Shown piece after piece: positions 1 through 6,048 of a stretch of DNA of 7,340 bases. The number at the start of each line of letters is the position of its first letter. Position 1 is the stretch's first letter. Origin of the DNA: an uncultured Acidobacteriota bacterium (GTDB lineage: Bacteria; Acidobacteriota; Vicinamibacteria; Vicinamibacterales; UBA8438); the NCBI GenBank assembly GCA_937888665.1, contig CALBET010001066.1:1-7340 (forward strand), in the 5' to 3' direction. A program made the position numbers and the translations under genes. The notes under the pieces are model-generated. The model saw only the letters and a program-made list of their open reading frames with translations. It was not told the origin of the DNA and ran no database searches.

Positions 1-268
1 CGGCAGCACGTACACCGACTCGATCTTCTGGAGGAACGTGCTCGCCGGGGGCATCTCGCCAGGCGAGCGCTACGAGCTCGACATCCTCGACGGAACCGGA
101 GTGCGGGGCTGCTTCCTGAGCGGAGCGGTCGATGACCTTCGGGGCACGGTGAATCCAGAGACGAACGTGCTGGGCGCGCCCGACCCGCTGTTCGATGCCC
201 ACTATGTGCCTCGGGCGCCGGAGTATGCCGACGTCGGCTACAGACGCAATCCGAGTGGACTGCGGTGA
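1..268 (+). CDS. C-terminal end of a probable secreted parallel beta-helix (choice-of-anchor Q-like) protein, 5' truncated
   Basis: The frame is open from base 2 to the TGA at 266-268, giving 88 visible residues; the true start lies left of the window, so the GTG at 38 is taken as an internal Val. The peptide contains TDSIFWRN, GTGVRGCFLSG, NVLGAPDPLFDAHYVPR and YADVGYRRN. The 'SIFWxN ... DPLFxA' pattern resembles the final turns of extracellular right-handed beta-helix proteins annotated as choice-of-anchor Q or polymorphic outer-membrane proteins, in which short strands are separated by Asn/Gly turns and a last 'DPLF' segment precedes the C-terminus. Such proteins are exported and often surface-exposed, with varied or unknown ligands. 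It is the only plus-strand gene and converges on the propeller gene ending at 353, with 84 bases between stops and no clear terminator. The family assignment rests on motif resemblance over a short fragment; that the fragment is coding is more secure than its fold. Confidence 0.62.
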   Translation, partial: GSTYTDSIFWRNVLAGGISPGERYELDILDGTGVRGCFLSGAVDDLRGTVNPETNVLGAPDPLFDAHYVPRAPEYADVGYRRNPSGLR

Positions 269-352
269 CCGTTATGGGGGACGGTGAACCCCGTTCCCGT
301 CAGGCTCAGTCCCAGCAGAAGACCGCGTGGCATCGTCACCGCCGGCGCCTGG

Positions 353-2335
353 CTACGGCTCCGTCACCTGGAGGTGCCCGTTTATCTGGATAGGAGCCGA
401 GACCTCCTGCGTCGTACCGGACGGCCAGAGAATCCGGATACGCTCCACCGCCTGGGCCTCGCCCAGTCCGAAGTACAACGGAACAAGGCTGTGAGAGAGA
501 TACCCGGACTGGCCGTCGTGCACCTTCACGTAGGTGCCCGCCGCCGTCTGGACTTCGACCCGCGCACCTAGCCCGTCTCGGTTGGATGTCGTGCCGACGA
601 GCCCAATGGTCAGAAAGTTCAGTGGTCGTTCCTGGTCGCTCAGATCGCTGATCAAGACCAGCGGTTCCGAGTTGAAGTCGTTGGTGACGATGTCCAGATC
701 GCCGTCGTGGTCCAGGTCGAACACGACGGACGAGCGCGAACCCAGCGCGCTCCATACGACGACCTGGCCAGTGCGGCCCTCGCAGTTCTCGTCCCCACGG
801 TCCGCCTCGGAGCAGTCGAGCTGGAACCAGGGGGCCGCGGTCCGGCCATCGCGCCGTGGCTCCACCCCAAGGATGAACTCCGCGTCCACGAACTGCGTGC
901 CGCGGTCGTTCAGCAGCACGGAGTTGACGCCGTAGCGGAATGGGTAGTTCATGCTCGAGGCCACGAACACGTCCTCGTACCCGTCCGCGTTGAGATCTCC
1001 GACGCTGAACCCCCAGGGCCAGTAGTTCTCGGCACCGATCTGATCCGAGATTTCGTCGAACTGTCCGTTCCCTCGATTCCTGAAGAACGCGTTGCCAAAG
1101 ATGCTCGCGCCGCCGCTGCGCAACGTGGTTTCGGGCACGAGCGCGCCCATGCGCGACTTGAGTTCTTCGCCCTCGACACCCACGTCCTCGCTCATGTCCG
1201 AATGCATGTCGGTAATGTAGATGTCCATCTGTCCGTCGTTGTCGCTGTCGAAGACTTTGATGCCCATGGACCCCCACGGGGTCTTCGGGAAGATCTCGCG
1301 GCTCTTCTTGACAAAGCGCGTGCCCTCCACGTTCTCGTAGTATTCGTCGTTGCCCTGCATGTTGAGCACATACAGATCCGGCCACCCGTCCTCGTTGAGG
1401 TCCAGCGGACTCGCGTCGCCGGACCAGCTGGTGTCGGTCAACCCGACGTCGCTGGACACATCGCGGAACCGCCGATCGCCCAGGTTCTTGAACAGCAGGC
1501 TCTGCTCGAAGCGCTCCGGATACAGGTGTCCCTCGAACGCGTCGTCGAACCCGTCGAAAAATTCGTAGTCCTCGCCGCCGGCCGAGACGTGCCGCACCGA
1601 CTCGGTGGTGTACTGGCCCACATTTGTCAGGAACAGATCCAGGAGCCCATCCCGGTCGTAGTCGAAGAAGACGGCCCCGGACGAGTGCCCTTGGTGGTCC
1701 AGGCCGGATGCACTCGAAATGTCGCGGAAGGCACCGGTGCCGTCGTTCTCGAACAGGAGGTTGCCGGACCGGACGCTGGTCACGTAGAGGTCCGGATCTC
1801 CATCATTGTCGATGTCCGCAAACGAGGCGGTCACGCTGATTCGGTCCGAGACGGCCACACCGGCACGGCTCGTCATGTTCTCGAACCTGCCGCCTCCCAC
1901 GTTCCGCCAGAGCTCGTTGCCCCCGACCTGGGTGACGAAGTAGATGTCGTGAAGACCGTCTCCATCAACATCCGCGACCGCGATCCCGTTGCCGTGGTCG
2001 TAGTGGACGGCCTTGTAGGTCTTCGCGGAGTCGTCGACGACGCGATTACGGAAAGAGATGCCGCTCTCGGGCGCGCGATCGGAGAACCGGAAGTCGCTGA
2101 ACACGCCGAGCTCGCGCACCCCCAGACGCTGCGCCCGTGCCCGCGTCTCCAACCAGGGCGGATCGAGGATGTCCGGGGGCATGTCGACACGCTCCCCCTC
2201 GAACTCCATCCCGGCCGGCGCCGGCGCTGGCGCTGGCGCCTCACCCTGACCAGGGTGAACCGGTTCGCTGTCGCACGACGCGACGGCGAGCAGAACCAGG
2301 ATGCCGAGCATGCGCCACCGCGTCGTGTTCCACAT
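353..2335 (-). CDS. CRTAC1-family lipoprotein B: FG-GAP/VCBS beta-propeller with C-terminal ASPIC/UnbV domain
   Basis: A 660-aa exported lipoprotein. The N-terminus has a hydrophobic core (LGILVLLA) and lipobox AVASC, putting the lipidated Cys at residue 21, followed by an Ala-Pro linker (33-41). Seven DxDxDG-type calcium loops follow: DVDGDGLHD (122), DIDNDGDPD (174), DYDRDGLLD (225), DLNEDGWPD (312), DSDNDGQMD (363), DLNADGYED (447) and DLDHDGDLD (540), as expected for a seven-bladed integrin-like propeller. Residues about 575-650 form the ASPIC/UnbV domain, with NRDGLGARV, GYLSHS, YFGLG and ILWPSG. An extra segment before the last loop carries C508 and C518, a possible disulfide. The ATG at 2335 has GGAG eight bases upstream and gives the signal peptide, so it is preferred. 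It is the last gene of the minus-strand unit, 111 bases after the TPR gene. Calcium-binding propellers of this type are thought to act in binding or adhesion; the substrate of bacterial members is not established. No catalytic motif was seen. Confidence 0.93.
   Translation of the reverse strand: MWNTTRWRMLGILVLLAVASCDSEPVHPGQGEAPAPAPAPAGMEFEGERVDMPPDILDPPWLETRARAQRLGVRELGVFSDFRFSDRAPESGISFRNRVVDDSAKTYKAVHYDHGNGIAVADVDGDGLHDIYFVTQVGGNELWRNVGGGRFENMTSRAGVAVSDRISVTASFADIDNDGDPDLYVTSVRSGNLLFENDGTGAFRDISSASGLDHQGHSSGAVFFDYDRDGLLDLFLTNVGQYTTESVRHVSAGGEDYEFFDGFDDAFEGHLYPERFEQSLLFKNLGDRRFRDVSSDVGLTDTSWSGDASPLDLNEDGWPDLYVLNMQGNDEYYENVEGTRFVKKSREIFPKTPWGSMGIKVFDSDNDGQMDIYITDMHSDMSEDVGVEGEELKSRMGALVPETTLRSGGASIFGNAFFRNRGNGQFDEISDQIGAENYWPWGFSVGDLNADGYEDVFVASSMNYPFRYGVNSVLLNDRGTQFVDAEFILGVEPRRDGRTAAPWFQLDCSEADRGDENCEGRTGQVVVWSALGSRSSVVFDLDHDGDLDIVTNDFNSEPLVLISDLSDQERPLNFLTIGLVGTTSNRDGLGARVEVQTAAGTYVKVHDGQSGYLSHSLVPLYFGLGEAQAVERIRILWPSGTTQEVSAPIQINGHLQVTEP
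2217..2240 (-). repeat. Four tandem GGCGCY hexamers encoding the Ala-Pro linker of lipoprotein B
   Basis: On the plus strand the units read ggcgcc, ggcgct, ggcgct, ggcgcc. They encode (Ala-Pro)x4 at residues 33-40, just after the lipidated Cys21. A change in copy number would lengthen or shorten the linker by two residues without shifting frame. Its likely role is a flexible tether between lipid anchor and propeller. Confidence 0.7.
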
Positions 2336-2343
2336 CTTCGTGT

Positions 2344-2347
2344 CTCC
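2344..2347 (-). promoter_or_regulatory. Shine-Dalgarno GGAG of lipoprotein B
   Basis: The minus strand reads GGAG, then eight bases, then the ATG at 2335. This good spacing supports the chosen start and shows that B can be initiated independently of the TPR gene, unlike the coupled pair upstream. Confidence 0.6.
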
Positions 2348-2369
2348 AGCCCACGCGTCGAAGGTTCAG

Positions 2370-2386
2370 GTGGCCTCGAGGACCAC
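2370..2386. other. Interrupted palindrome in the leader of lipoprotein B
   Basis: The plus strand reads GTGG-CCTCGAGG-A-CCAC: a perfect 8-bp palindrome (2374-2381) flanked by GTGG/CCAC arms with one extra base. As RNA it could form a six-pair stem with a TCGA loop and a single bulge, 35 bases before the ATG of B. It has no U-tract, so it is not an intrinsic terminator. It could be an operator, a leader hairpin or chance in GC-rich DNA. Confidence 0.3.
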
Positions 2387-2420
2387 AGGCGATAGCTCGC
2401 ACCCTGTCAGCAAGAACAGA

Positions 2421-2427
2421 ATTGTAC
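2421..2427 (-). promoter_or_regulatory. Possible -10 element (TACAAT) before lipoprotein B
   Basis: The minus strand reads AGAGTACAATTC in the 111-base gap after the TPR stop. TACAAT is one mismatch from TATAAT. Position -35 offers only TAACCG at 17-bp spacing, a poor match. Transcription from here would give a leader of about 80 bases containing the palindrome and the GGAG. The same GTACAAT heptamer precedes lipoprotein A at 5937-5943. AT-rich hexamers stand out in DNA of this composition, so this is suggestive only. Confidence 0.28.
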
Positions 2428-2446
2428 TCTGGACGTTGACGCCCGG

Positions 2447-4144
2447 TTACCTCGACCCCTCGGCCTCGGCAGAAGCCACGCCGGAGAAGGGAGGGGGCGC
2501 GAACACGGGATCGTCCTGCGCGAACGGTTCTCGGGACGGGCGGCCAGCCTCATACACGGACAGGGTCTCCCGCAACCGAGTCGCGAGCGCCGCATCGCCC
2601 GACCGTTCGGCGACTTCGAGCACCGCGCGCTGAGACTGACGCGCCTCGTCATAGCGACCCAATTCAGCCATGGCCATGGCCAACGTCTCGAGCACCTGTG
2701 GCGTGCGCAACGTCGACGCGACCTGCTGCACCAGCGCCAAGGCCCGCTGTGGGTCGCGAACGCTCGCATCCGGCGACGCGGCAAGCAGACGGGCCAGCGT
2801 GTGCGCGAATGCCGGCTCATCCGGCAAGACCCTGAGGGCTTCCTCGAGCTGGGTCCGGGCGGCGGCGTGCCGGCCGAGTCGAATCAGCGAGAAGGCCTGA
2901 CCCAGTCTGGCCGGGCCGTTGGCGGGGTCCAGTTGCAGGAGCGTGCCGTACTGCTGAATCGCTTCCTCGTCCCGGCCAGTGCGCTGGAGCGCGGCGCCGA
3001 GGTTGATGTGGCCCAGATTCAACCCCGGGTCGGTGGTGACCGCGCGCCGCAGATGGACAACGGCCTCGTCATCCTCGCCGTCTTCCGCCAGCACGATGCC
3101 CAGGTTCAGATGCGCCCTCGCGTTGGCCGGGTCGAGACGGAGGGCCTCGCGGAACTCCCGTCGAGCCTCCTCGCGGTTGCCGGTTCTCCAGTACGCGGTC
3201 GCCAGGGTCGCTCGAGACACCGCGTCCGTCGGGTCCGCCGCGACGACCTCCGAATACGCCACGACGGCTTCGTCCCACCGGCCCATCCGGACCGCGTCGG
3301 CTCCGCGGTCGCGAGAGGCCAGCTTCCCGATGTTCGACACCGCCCTCACCTCATTGATGAGCGGGTCCCGCATGGGCGGCCGGACCGCACCGCGTTCCAG
3401 AAGATGGGTCTCGGCCCTCGCCGTGTCGCCCAGAGCACGATAGGCCATGGCGAGCGGATAGTGAATACTCGACGTCCCCGGCGCCATCGACAGCGCCTGT
3501 TCCAGATGCTCGGACGCCGGCTGGAACCGGCGTTGCTGCAGGTCGATACGACCGAGTCCGACCAGCGCGGCCACCGCCACCCCCTGGTCGCCAGCCAGGG
3601 CTTCCCGGAATCGCTCACCCGATTCATCCAGTCGATTCTGGGCGAGCAGCAGCTCGCCAACTCGGACGAGCGTCGGGCCGTCGTCCGGACGGAGCGCCAG
3701 GGCGGCCTCCAGCGTCTCGAGGGCCTTCTCGGGCTGCGTCATGTCGTCATAGAGGACGCCCAAGTAGTAGCGCCAACGAAAGTCGTCCGGGGCAAGGTGC
3801 TGCGCGTTGAGATAACAGCCCTCCGCTGGAATCCGTAGGCCGTGGCCCTGATACAACATGCCGAGCTCGCCGTACTGATCGCCCGACACGCGATCGTTCT
3901 CGGCCGCGACCTCCACTGCCGCGTGGGCGTTGCGAAGCTGCTGCTGTACCGCGACATCAAGACCGCTGACGCGGGGAAACGACACCGGGGCTGGGGCCAC
4001 CGGCTCGGCAGATGGGGCGGAGCCGACAGCCTGCTCGTCAGGTTCAGGGGCGGCGCACGCCCCCTGGAGCGACAGCCCCGCGCACACCATGAGGGCGCAG
4101 GCGGCCAGACGACAGCAACGTCGGCTACGGCGGTCGCGGGTCAT
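2447..4144 (-). CDS. Exported tetratricopeptide-repeat (TPR) protein, probable lipoprotein
   Basis: A 565-aa protein from the ATG at 4144, whose first bases overlap the stop of lipoprotein A as ATGA. Residues 1-31 are an export signal: Arg-rich n-region, hydrophobic LAACALMVCAGLSL, then QGACAAP. C30 could be lipidated, although Gln at -3 is atypical, or signal peptidase I could cut after ACA. An Ala/Pro/Ser-rich linker follows. TPR units of about 34 residues fill roughly residues 88-515. The clearest are FRWRYYLGVLYDD..LRPDD (122-155), ATAYWRTGNREEARREFREA (314-333), ARAHLNLGIVLAE.. (342-375) and GHINLGAALQRTGRDEEAIQ (378-397). The array is broken near 258-285 by a linker beginning MRDPLINEV, so I count about eleven units in two blocks. 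The tail has YEAGRPSREP (531-540). TPR solenoids bind proteins or peptides; here the obvious candidate partners are the two propellers encoded on either side. No enzymatic domain was seen. Confidence 0.92.
   Translation of the reverse strand: MTRDRRSRRCCRLAACALMVCAGLSLQGACAAPEPDEQAVGSAPSAEPVAPAPVSFPRVSGLDVAVQQQLRNAHAAVEVAAENDRVSGDQYGELGMLYQGHGLRIPAEGCYLNAQHLAPDDFRWRYYLGVLYDDMTQPEKALETLEAALALRPDDGPTLVRVGELLLAQNRLDESGERFREALAGDQGVAVAALVGLGRIDLQQRRFQPASEHLEQALSMAPGTSSIHYPLAMAYRALGDTARAETHLLERGAVRPPMRDPLINEVRAVSNIGKLASRDRGADAVRMGRWDEAVVAYSEVVAADPTDAVSRATLATAYWRTGNREEARREFREALRLDPANARAHLNLGIVLAEDGEDDEAVVHLRRAVTTDPGLNLGHINLGAALQRTGRDEEAIQQYGTLLQLDPANGPARLGQAFSLIRLGRHAAARTQLEEALRVLPDEPAFAHTLARLLAASPDASVRDPQRALALVQQVASTLRTPQVLETLAMAMAELGRYDEARQSQRAVLEVAERSGDAALATRLRETLSVYEAGRPSREPFAQDDPVFAPPPFSGVASAEAEGSR
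4141..4144 (-). promoter_or_regulatory. ATGA stop/start overlap coupling lipoprotein A to the TPR gene
   Basis: The minus strand reads ATGA at 4144-4141: ATG of the TPR gene overlapping TGA of lipoprotein A. A purine-rich GGAAGG (4161-4156) lies 11 bases upstream of the ATG, within the end of A. This arrangement favours termination-reinitiation and points to matched synthesis of the two proteins. It also decides the TPR start against the in-frame ATG at 4210, which would add 22 charged residues before the signal peptide. Confidence 0.75.
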
Positions 4145-5925
4145 TCGCTGGGGGGCCTTCCGCTCCCTTCCGTCAGCGTCGTCCACTGATCGATGGCGAC
4201 GTCGTGCCATTCCTCGATCTGCCCATCTGGCCAGATGGCACGGAGGGCCGCGATGCGCTCAGAGGCTCCCAGCCCGACGAGCACCCGGGGGTCATTGGCC
4301 GAGGCGTAGCTGCCGTCGGACTTGACCCGCCGCCAGAGCGGCGGTCCGTCATCGCGGAACACCCCAACCCTGGCCCCCAACATGTCGCGGTTCACGGTGT
4401 GTCCGAGCAACCGCAGGCCTATCCAGTGGTGACCCCCGTCGAGATTGTCGAGATTGTTGAGGAGCAAGCGGGCCGGGCCGTTGTTGTTCGTCACCAGGAC
4501 ATCGATGTCGCCGTCGTTGTCGACGTCTCCGAACGCCGCACCGCGGCTCACCTCCGACAGCTCGAACACCGCCCCGGCCCGGTGGGTCACCTCGTCGAAC
4601 CTCATGTTGCCGAGGTTGCGGAACAACTGGTTCGTCTGATGCAGCGGGTAGGGATCCCCGGCTTCCGTCAGTCGCTCCAGCGCCGCCACCGCCCCATTCA
4701 CGACCAACAGATCCAGCCACGAGTCGTTGTCATAATCGACCCAGGCGGTGCCGAACCCGGTGTAGGGCAGGCTCGGCGGGCCAAGGCCCGTCCGGAGACT
4801 CCAATCTTCGAACAGGCCCGTGCCGTCGTTCACGTACAGCGTATTGGTCTGGGTCCCGAGATGCGTCATGAACAGGTCGTCGTCGCCATCGCCATCGAAG
4901 TCCCCGGTATCGACACCCATGCTCGCTTCGGCGTCGCCGACCTCGTTCAAGGCCGACCCCCCGAGCAGCGCCGTGTTCCGAAACGTGCCATCGCCCTGGT
5001 TGATCCAGCAGCGGTTCTCGGTGAAGTCGTTGGCCACGTAAATGTCGACCCACCCATCGGCATTGAAATCGGCCGTCACCACCCCCAGCGCGGGTCCATA
5101 CTCTCGTATCTGCGCGACGGCGGTGACGTCCTCGAAGGTGCCGTCCCCCCGGTTCCGAAACAGGCGGTCCGGCACCGGGAGATAGTTGTCAGGACCGCAA
5201 TAGGTCCGTACGTTGGAGAAGCAGTCGATGTTTGTCTCCAGGCTGAAGTCGAGGTAGTTGCCGACGTACAGGTCCAGCCAGCCATCACGATCGTAGTCGA
5301 GGAACGCAGAGCTGACACTCCATCTGGCGTCGTCCGTTCCTGTCACCTCGATCACATCCGTGAACGTGCCGTCTTGGTTGTTTCGAAGCAGTTGATTGGA
5401 CCCGAAGTTGGTCACATACAGATCGACCCACCCGTCGTTGTTGTAGTCGGCGGCAGACACACCCATGCCGTAGCCACGCGCATCGATACCGCTCGCCTCG
5501 GTCACGTCGGTGAAGCGAAGGGTCCGGGACCCGTCAGCCCGGATGTCGAGGTCATTGCGAAAGAGCCGGTCCGCGAGCGGGCCGGTGCCGGCCGGCGACC
5601 GGGCGTCGCTCGAGGGCGCGTGCGGACCCTGCATGTGCCCCTGTATGAGATACAGGTCAAGATCTCCATCGTTGTCGTAATCGAACACGGCTCCGCCGGC
5701 GCCCATCGTCTCGTTGAAATAGAACTCGCCGGTCATGCCGTTGACGTGGACAAAGTCGAGACCGACCCGTTCGCTCACGTCGACGAAGATATCGGTGGCC
5801 GCGCCGCCGGTCGGCGGCTCGGGTGTGCGCTCATTGCGCGACGAAGGTGCCTCGGTCACGTCGCAGGCAGCCGCCGCGGCCACACAGAGCAGCGTGGTCG
5901 CAACGCGGCTGAACGAGAGTCGCAT
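4141..5925 (-). CDS. CRTAC1-family lipoprotein A: FG-GAP/VCBS beta-propeller with C-terminal ASPIC/UnbV domain
   Basis: A 594-aa exported lipoprotein from the ATG at 5925. The signal peptide runs through TTLLCVAAAAAC, with a lipobox-like AAAC and lipidated Cys21, then a Ser/Pro/Thr-rich linker. Seven calcium loops mark the propeller blades: DYDNDGDLD (82), DYNNDGWVD (160), DYDRDGWLD (210), DFNADGWVD (286), DFDGDGDDD (342), DYDNDSWLD (397, Ser replacing the usual Gly) and DVDNDGDID (467). Several are preceded by the FRNxGDGTFxDVT blade motif. C235 and C243 flank 'FSNVRTY' before GPDNYLPVPDRLF, a segment typical of CRTAC1 proteins. Residues about 502-581 are ASPIC/UnbV, with NRDMLGARV, VGLG and IWPDG. 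It is the first gene of the A-TPR-B unit and overlaps the TPR gene by four bases. The in-frame GTG at 5952 would add nine residues before the signal and overlap the TACAAT box, so the ATG is preferred, although no well-placed Shine-Dalgarno precedes it. Family membership is clear; the ligand is unknown. Confidence 0.93.
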   Translation of the reverse strand: MRLSFSRVATTLLCVAAAAACDVTEAPSSRNERTPEPPTGGAATDIFVDVSERVGLDFVHVNGMTGEFYFNETMGAGGAVFDYDNDGDLDLYLIQGHMQGPHAPSSDARSPAGTGPLADRLFRNDLDIRADGSRTLRFTDVTEASGIDARGYGMGVSAADYNNDGWVDLYVTNFGSNQLLRNNQDGTFTDVIEVTGTDDARWSVSSAFLDYDRDGWLDLYVGNYLDFSLETNIDCFSNVRTYCGPDNYLPVPDRLFRNRGDGTFEDVTAVAQIREYGPALGVVTADFNADGWVDIYVANDFTENRCWINQGDGTFRNTALLGGSALNEVGDAEASMGVDTGDFDGDGDDDLFMTHLGTQTNTLYVNDGTGLFEDWSLRTGLGPPSLPYTGFGTAWVDYDNDSWLDLLVVNGAVAALERLTEAGDPYPLHQTNQLFRNLGNMRFDEVTHRAGAVFELSEVSRGAAFGDVDNDGDIDVLVTNNNGPARLLLNNLDNLDGGHHWIGLRLLGHTVNRDMLGARVGVFRDDGPPLWRRVKSDGSYASANDPRVLVGLGASERIAALRAIWPDGQIEEWHDVAIDQWTTLTEGSGRPPSE

Positions 5926-5936
5926 GGTTCCAAGCG

Positions 5937-5943
5937 ATTGTAC
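5937..5943 (-). promoter_or_regulatory. Possible -10 element (TACAAT) directly before lipoprotein A
   Basis: The minus strand reads GGGGTACAATCGC, with TACAAT ending 11 bases before the ATG at 5925. If used, transcription would begin only about five bases before the start codon. That would fit the lack of a correctly spaced Shine-Dalgarno; the only purine run, GGAA, sits two bases from the ATG. No convincing -35 hexamer lies 16-18 bases upstream. The position between a strong terminator and the first gene is where a promoter is expected. Confidence 0.35.
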
Positions 5944-5981
5944 CCCACCCACTGACCCGACCCGCCGCGCCGGCGTCCCGC

Positions 5982-6019
5982 AAAAAAAACGCCGGTGGGG
6001 GCAACAGCCCCCACCGGCG
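5982..6019 (-). terminator. Strong intrinsic terminator of the TonB-dependent receptor gene
   Basis: A perfect 13-bp inverted repeat, CGCCGGTGGGGGC (5990-6002) and its complement (6007-6019), with a four-base loop. On the minus strand it is followed at once by eight T (5989-5982). It begins 29 bases after the receptor's TAG at 6051-6049 and has the orientation expected to end that transcript. It separates the receptor from the A-TPR-B unit. On the plus strand the A-run precedes the stem, so it would not act as an intrinsic terminator in that direction. Confidence 0.93.
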
Positions 6020-6048
6020 CGTAGTACCAGGTTGCTGGAAGGATGCGC

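Noticed and set aside
262..342. Inverted repeat gcggtgac / gtcaccgc in the convergent gap
   Set aside because: Eight bases separated by about 65, overlapping the stop of the beta-helix gene, with no U-tract; expected by chance in GC-rich sequence.
336..1385. Minus-strand open frame (349 codons) in another frame within lipoprotein B
   Set aside because: It is Arg/Gly/His-rich without domains, and the frame encoding B explains the region fully.
707..2395. Long plus-strand open frame (562 codons) opposite lipoprotein B
   Set aside because: It is antisense to a clear FG-GAP gene. Asp, Asn and Gly codons of the calcium loops read in reverse as Val, Ile and Ala, which explains its Val-rich repetitive product. 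It has no export signal, no recognisable domain and no supporting neighbours.
2406..2421. CTGT...ACAG hairpin as a terminator of the TPR gene
   Set aside because: Only four pairs around an eight-base loop and no following U-run; it cannot be supported as a terminator.
2801..3838. Plus-strand open frame (345 codons) opposite the TPR gene
   Set aside because: The regular 34-residue TPR pattern lies on the minus strand; this frame is Arg/Val-rich with no motif and is open only because of high-GC codon bias.
4145..4210. Upstream ATG at 4210 as the start of the TPR gene
   Set aside because: It would put 22 charged residues before the signal peptide and overlap lipoprotein A by 70 bases. The ATG at 4144 gives a normal signal and a classic ATGA overlap.
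5926..5952. GTG at 5952 as the start of lipoprotein A
   Set aside because: It adds nine residues before the signal peptide, uses a rarer start codon and overlaps the candidate -10 box; the ATG at 5925 places the lipid Cys at residue 21, as in B.
4204..5955. Long plus-strand open frame (583 codons) opposite lipoprotein A
   Set aside because: The same antisense artefact: runs such as VVVIEV and VAVVVDV are complements of DxDxDG loops. The minus-strand frame has the lipobox, propeller loops and ASPIC/UnbV domain.
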